Origin: Manduca sexta
Taxonomy: Eukaryota; Arthropoda; Insecta; Lepidoptera; Sphingidae
DNA: 64,000 nucleotides
Assembly (NCBI RefSeq): GCF_014839805.1
Contig: NC_051126.1
Location: 9,494,609-9,558,608 of the forward strand
Direction: 5' to 3'
Part shown: positions 59,390-64,000 of the stretch, in pieces
Layout of the letters: every line of letters begins with the position of its first letter
How positions within the stretch are numbered: position 1 is the stretch's first letter
The notes under the pieces: model-generated
What the model saw: the letters and a program-made list of their open reading frames with translations, nothing else
Told to the model about the DNA's origin: nothing
Database searches by the model: none
Program-made: the position numbers and the translations under genes

Positions 59390-59545
59390 CCTACTAGAGG
59401 CGCAGTGGCCACGTCACGAGGAAACAACTATCGTAAGCCACCACCAGGCGCACACTACGTGAATGTCAATGGATCGCCCAGGCGGTGACTCAGCTGCATG
59501 CCTCCGCAATCACCTGGCCCCGCGCAGCTATTTGCGGTCGAAATT
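59390..59545. promoter_or_regulatory. GC-rich intronic patch, candidate regulatory element
   Basis: GAGGCGCAGTGGCCACGTCACGAGG-type sequence with CCACCACCAGGCGCACAC, an E-box CAGCTG and CACCTGGCCCCGCGCAGC in an AT-rich intron. No coding frame or repeat is recognised. A regulatory reading rests on composition and short motifs. Confidence 0.25.
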
Positions 59546-60589
59546 ATCTAGTCTAGGCAACATTGGTTGTTCTGCAGTGTCTTTAGTCTTAAATCCTTTA
59601 CCTTCGACGTAAAAAGGATTTAAATCGTCGTGATACAGTGATACTTCATTAACTAACTTTTAAGCAGCTTAATCATTTGTAGTGAAAGAATGAAAGGTAT
59701 ATGTCGAAAGAATTTATCAGCAAGTCATCTCGGGATGGTCATGGTCAACGATATTGTCCGTCTTGTACAACGATTTTTGAAATGTATACGTATATTTTTC
59801 TGTCTAAAAACCTTAATATTGCCCTCAATTGTCGTCACACAAATACTAAGAGCCTTGGAATATGTAAACAAATATTCGCCGCTAAAAAATGGTTATTCAA
59901 AGAAGCAATAAAACGGAATCTAATTAAACACGCCGCCTTGTTAAACATGGTTATCTTTGCGTATAATTTACACTGTTGTGTCATACAATAAATATATGGA
60001 GTTCGCTAGCAGGTTATCGAAAACGGAACTTGATTCATACTATTCACGCTTATCCGCGTTGTATCATGTGTTTCCGAGGAAACTCTCGCGGATTATCGTC
60101 ATATAATGATATGTCAATGATAATATTTTTACAGACCGTCGCTTGTCGAACTCATACGAACATAATATTATCCTCGCATATCGGCGCATGTACGCTCAGC
60201 ACGAAAGGGATGCACAAAAAAGCTTATTAGTTTATTAACTCAGTTTTAGACAACGAAATTTCTTTGAACACAGAATAACACGAATATCATTATCAATCCA
60301 ACATTTTCTATAAAACTACATACCTTGTCTGTGTTAGTAAATACAACCATTGTGGGGGAATAACGCAAGTGTGTTTTAGAAGTAACCAGCTTAAAAAAGA
60401 CAATAAACAAAACAAACATGTTCGAAGCGTTTAGTGTGACTCCAATACGTGAAGAAATATGTATAGACACAATTGGGGAAGAATTATTCGTGATTAGTTA
60501 CGGTCACTTCTTTTAACATTTATGACGAAATCAATAAAGGTTGGCATTTTGATGGCTCTAAAGCAATACTAAATGTCATAGTATGAATG

Positions 60590-60720
60590 GTGGTTGGCAA
60601 GCGCCGGCTCGGGCTGTTGAATGGACAAGCGACGCACGCGCACCGCGCCAGTAATGGTCATCGTTAGCGGAAATCATTCATAGTGTACCATATAAGCGCC
60701 GGTTCGACGCCAGATTACCT
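60590..60720. promoter_or_regulatory. CpG-rich intronic patch
   Basis: CAAGCGCCGGCTCGGGCTG, GCGACGCACGCGCACCGCGC and AAGCGCCGGTTCGACGCC lie close together; no reading frame or repeat is recognised. Confidence 0.2.
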
Positions 60721-61224
60721 AACTACGGACATTTATTGATTTAATAAACCATAAAGGGTTTAATAGATTTTATGTAATACGAATGCGATTGCTATAAATG
60801 GTCCCCATAACAATTCGACACCTCTTCGCGCTTGCATCATAGACGTGAATATAAGTAATTTAAATAATCATAAACTGTAAACCGTTTCGTGGGGAAATAC
60901 GTGCTTAATCTGATTTGTAACGAAATACTGAAATAAATTTACAAGATTTTATCCAAAGGCAATAATATTTAGAGACGACTTTAAATTAATTTTAACGTTG
61001 CATTTACGTAAATAAACTTATGTGGCATGGAAACAACTTATTTTTAAGTATTCGTCGTCTCATTTCTGTTGGAGAGTTCCCAATATTTTAATTTGTGTTT
61101 AAAATGTGTTACTTTGACTTCATCACTTTAAGAAGAAAATGACAGGGTAATATGAATATACACGGGTCTTGGCCATTTGGAAAACTTTTCATATCTCCAT
61201 AAATTTGTTTTAAATTAAAAGTTG

Positions 61225-61420
61225 TGCCGAACGTTAGCGCATCACGTCTGGCACATAATTCACGATAGGCAGCCCGCAGCAGGGTACGCGAGGAAGGCGC
61301 GCGACGGTCGCCGGTCGGTCGACGCTCTCTCATTGTGCCTCCGGAAGTCGAACGGGAAGTCACCGCTCTGTGGTCTGTACCACCTAACAGTGAACTGTGT
61401 GGATGCTACAGCATAATTCG
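61225..61420. promoter_or_regulatory. CpG-dense intronic patch, candidate enhancer or alternative promoter
   Basis: About 17 CpG occur in roughly 110 bases (TACGCGAGGAAGGCGCGCG, CGGTCGCCGGTCGGTCGACG), the densest patch in the intron. Short frames on both strands look composition-driven. It could be an internal promoter for a shorter l(2)gl transcript or an enhancer; neither is shown. Confidence 0.25.
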
Positions 61421-64000
61421 TATAAATTACATTTACGAAGCTAAAGATGAGAGATTCGGACGCAACTCAAATGGTTTTTACGTGTTATGAATTCCACGTC
61501 AATGCGGATAAATTTCGATTGATTAATGTTTATGAATCTGTACAATGTTGCGAGGGAGTACGAGGTGTAGCTGTACTACCGTAATGACAACAATATTCAA
61601 GGATTTTATTCCATAGATCCAATGAGTTGGTGATCACACTCGCAATTTGTTTTGCAGTTCTCTCCATTATCTTTCTTCACTTTATACACTACACGAATCG
61701 TGTAATTAACTTGCCTCACATTGTTTGTTAATAGCCAATATATTTTACCGCGATCCGATAAAACAAAAACAAGCCAGCTTTCGCCGTAATATATGGTTCG
61801 GTAACAAAGTTTGTTCCACTTAGTACTGAGGTCCAGATGTAAAAGTCGGTTGGTTGTGAAACCACAACTTTCATACACCCACCACGTGCCAGATGTTCAA
61901 ACTATACAGCACCGGTAGCGATTCCGTTTACTTTCTTAGCTGTTTCAAGTGGATTAGAGTGGTAGTGAATACTATTGGGGTTTAAAAGTAACAATAGGAT
62001 TTTGTTCAGTTTTAACTTTGCTGTGTTTTCCTACAAGAGTTCTGTAAGCTTTATCGTTTGGCTTTATATATCATTAAAATCATATAAGAGGCAATACCAG
62101 AATGGTTTAAATTTATAGTTCTTTATATAGTAACTCGTAGATAAATAAATTCATGTCACACCTGATAAGTTCTGAATCTAAAGGATCGCGTTTTTGGGGC
62201 GGATTACCGCATTCGTAAAATTATAATTCGTATTATTTATACATTCAGTATAGATAGTAAATAGCGCTACCAATTGCTCGAGCTAAATATAAATGGCGCT
62301 TAGTATTTTAGGAATATGACTAAACAGATAGTGGTCTCGCCTGTAGGCTGTGGACGGCGGAATTCCGGCGCAATGTCCTCATCAGCTGCAGATAACTTGA
62401 TGGCATTGTTAGTTAGGTTAACGGCTTCATGTTTTTACACCAGATAAGCTAACTTTATGTCCACCATTACTAAAAATTGTCTTTCTAGAGTGTTATCTGG
62501 ACCCAAAGCACGAAGCTAAACTTAATGTGTATTTTCTAACTTTGTAACTTCTTGGCATAAAGTAAAATACTGGTTACAAAGTTCTAGTTGGGAGCATTAT
62601 TTCATTGTCGCCTTGACTGTCTCGCTACAGCCACCTTTTTATACGTATTTCAACTAATTCATTCCGAGTCACATTTTCCTCATTTTAAGAACGTACTAAC
62701 GTAAGACTGCGTTGCTTACTACACGCAAATCGTCACACACAATATACATATTTATAATTTTTTCTCGGTAAAAATAAACGTCCACGATGACTAACTCGAT
62801 CGACTTGTTTACTTTAGTGGCACATGGGCCATGATATTGAATTAAATTTGGACACAGGTGAACTTGACATTTATATATATGGCAGCCGTTGTCACAGTTT
62901 TCGGCCATACATTCGTTATCTTGCTCGTAATTAAACGAATTATTTTGACCTTTAACCTTACTTTTTTGAAAATTATTATGGAAACATACAACACGTGATC
63001 ATGTCAATGGTTTATGGTCACTGTTCAGAAATATAGGTATACTAAAATCTAGTATTACTAAATCTCTAGATAGTTTCTCATCTCATTTCTACGACAAATT
63101 ATGAGTGTCAAAGGGAGTGTCATTTGTTAGAACTATATTTATGCCGTAAAATCTCTATCAATAACATAAAACAGTATGGAAGTTAACGTAAAGGAAGGAA
63201 CGAATATTATATTCCACGGAAATAAATTTACATTATCATTTATCAAACAATACATCCCGTACTGAAGAGGACATTCGCACTAGTAAATTAATACTTGTTT
63301 TCATTCAGTGTATCCGAGAGATAAAATCGTTTATATTATCTATTTACCGCGTTGACAATGTTCAACAATCAGAGTGTAACCTCATTACTTTGATTCCGAT
63401 TAGTCTCGACATACAAATTGTTCTCATAAAGTGACGTCACTTGGCATCGAAAACTACAACTGTTATAATGGCACGGTGACATCATTTTTACAACTCCCAA
63501 GCGGCATATCTCTGCAATTTCGTTACCTCAAGACAAATGGGGAAGGTAATTATGAATGATAAAAAATGCATTGTGTTATAGTGTTCAGTGCGGCGATGCG
63601 ACGGTTTTAGAACGTAGTTTCTTCGAATTTATACACATGACTTTAAATTACAAAAAGATGTGATTTGAATTTGCATGACAATTAAAATTTGGTCTACTAA
63701 TTTGTTTATTCACTTCCTATAAATAATGGCATGAAACGGTTGCTGTCTAACCTTAACTTAGATGCAAGGACTGTTATCAACAATGTACAGCAAACAAAAC
63801 GATTTTATTACTCACATCAATCGTCTGGAGTCTAGGAAACTAGACGTTAGAATAACAAAAGCAAATACGGCTACATTAGCTTTGTAACAAAATTGACCTA
63901 CTACCGAAAATACGAAATAGTGTAAAATTCAAAATCTGCGGTACTTACTTGGACTTCCAAGAACATAATAGAGTCATCTATACTTTATTTTATCTAAATA

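Larger units (their letters stand above)
39219..64000 (+). other. l(2)gl: First coding intron of l(2)gl (incomplete, at least 24.8 kb)
   Basis: The donor GTATGT is at 39219; no downstream frame matching the next Lgl segment (a His-Gly-Phe-Pro-containing block) was found on the + strand. The intron is AT-rich with repeats at 40.0, 41.3-41.6, 42.3-44.4, 45.1, 48.2, 49.7, 52.5-53.4 and 54.2-54.9 kb. GC-richer unique patches occur at 43.14-43.29, 44.87-44.94, 46.06-46.14, 47.53-47.69, 48.54-48.80, 51.06-51.15, 57.18-57.26, 59.39-59.55, 60.59-60.72, 61.23-61.42 and 62.33-62.41 kb. The stretches 39.2-40.0, 45.2-48.2, 49.8-52.5 and 55.0-64.0 kb otherwise show nothing codable. A nested gene cannot be excluded. 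Confidence 0.7.

Noticed and set aside
59390..59415. CTCF-like site (CTACTAGAGGCGCAG)
   Set aside because: One base short of the core consensus spacing; a single weak match is not enough to call an insulator.
61222..61416. 64-codon + strand frame in the CpG-dense patch
   Set aside because: Open on both strands because of GC-rich composition; no recognisable domain or splice sites.

Overview
The window looks like lepidopteran (moth or butterfly) nuclear DNA. It is strongly AT-rich, has no compact gene arrangement, and is studded with repeats typical of that order: tRNA-derived SINEs with an RNA polymerase III A box and B box, Helitrons with TC...CTRR ends and a (TTTG)n head, short tails of non-LTR retroelements, and a DD37D (maT-type) Tc1/mariner element. 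The species cannot be named from the sequence.

Only one protein-coding exon is recognised with confidence: the first coding exon of lethal (2) giant larvae, l(2)gl, at 39135-39218 on the + strand. It encodes 28 residues beginning MLKFIRGKGQQPSADRQK and ends at a consensus splice donor. No second l(2)gl exon was found, so the rest of the window (39219-64000) reads as its first coding intron, at least 24.8 kb long. Bases 38530-39134 are the probable promoter and 5' leader; they hold an initiator-like TCAGTC and a 15-codon upstream ORF.

Layout. 1-38.5 kb is intergenic or upstream sequence with three full-length copies of one SINE family (2.5, 18.6 and 37.2 kb) plus a truncated copy (13.1 kb), two copies of a second SINE family (9.0 and 14.3 kb), a short Helitron (4.5 kb), the 1.3-kb maT element (21.7-23.0 kb), a large Helitron with four 123-bp tandem units (24.8-25.7 kb), and two retroelement tails (3.4 and 28.6 kb). 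The intron holds a second large Helitron with the same four-unit architecture (52.5-53.4 kb), three same-strand retroelement tails packed into 2.2 kb (42.2-44.4 kb), a roughly 300-bp foldback (41.3-41.6 kb), a near-perfect hairpin (48.22-48.28 kb) and degenerate Helitron 3' ends.

Between the repeats lie short GC- and CpG-rich patches without a convincing reading frame, for example 17.64-17.80, 27.30-27.42, 29.58-29.70, 33.44-33.66, 59.39-59.55 and 61.23-61.42 kb. They are plausible regulatory elements, and one carries a perfect RFX X-box palindrome, but this is inference. No rRNA gene, genuine tRNA gene, CRISPR array or bacterial-type operon was seen. I did not find a clearly new biological system. 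The best leads are the snap-back palindromes, the intronic foldback, the within-copy homogenised Helitron arrays, and a 75-codon open frame at 12.5 kb.
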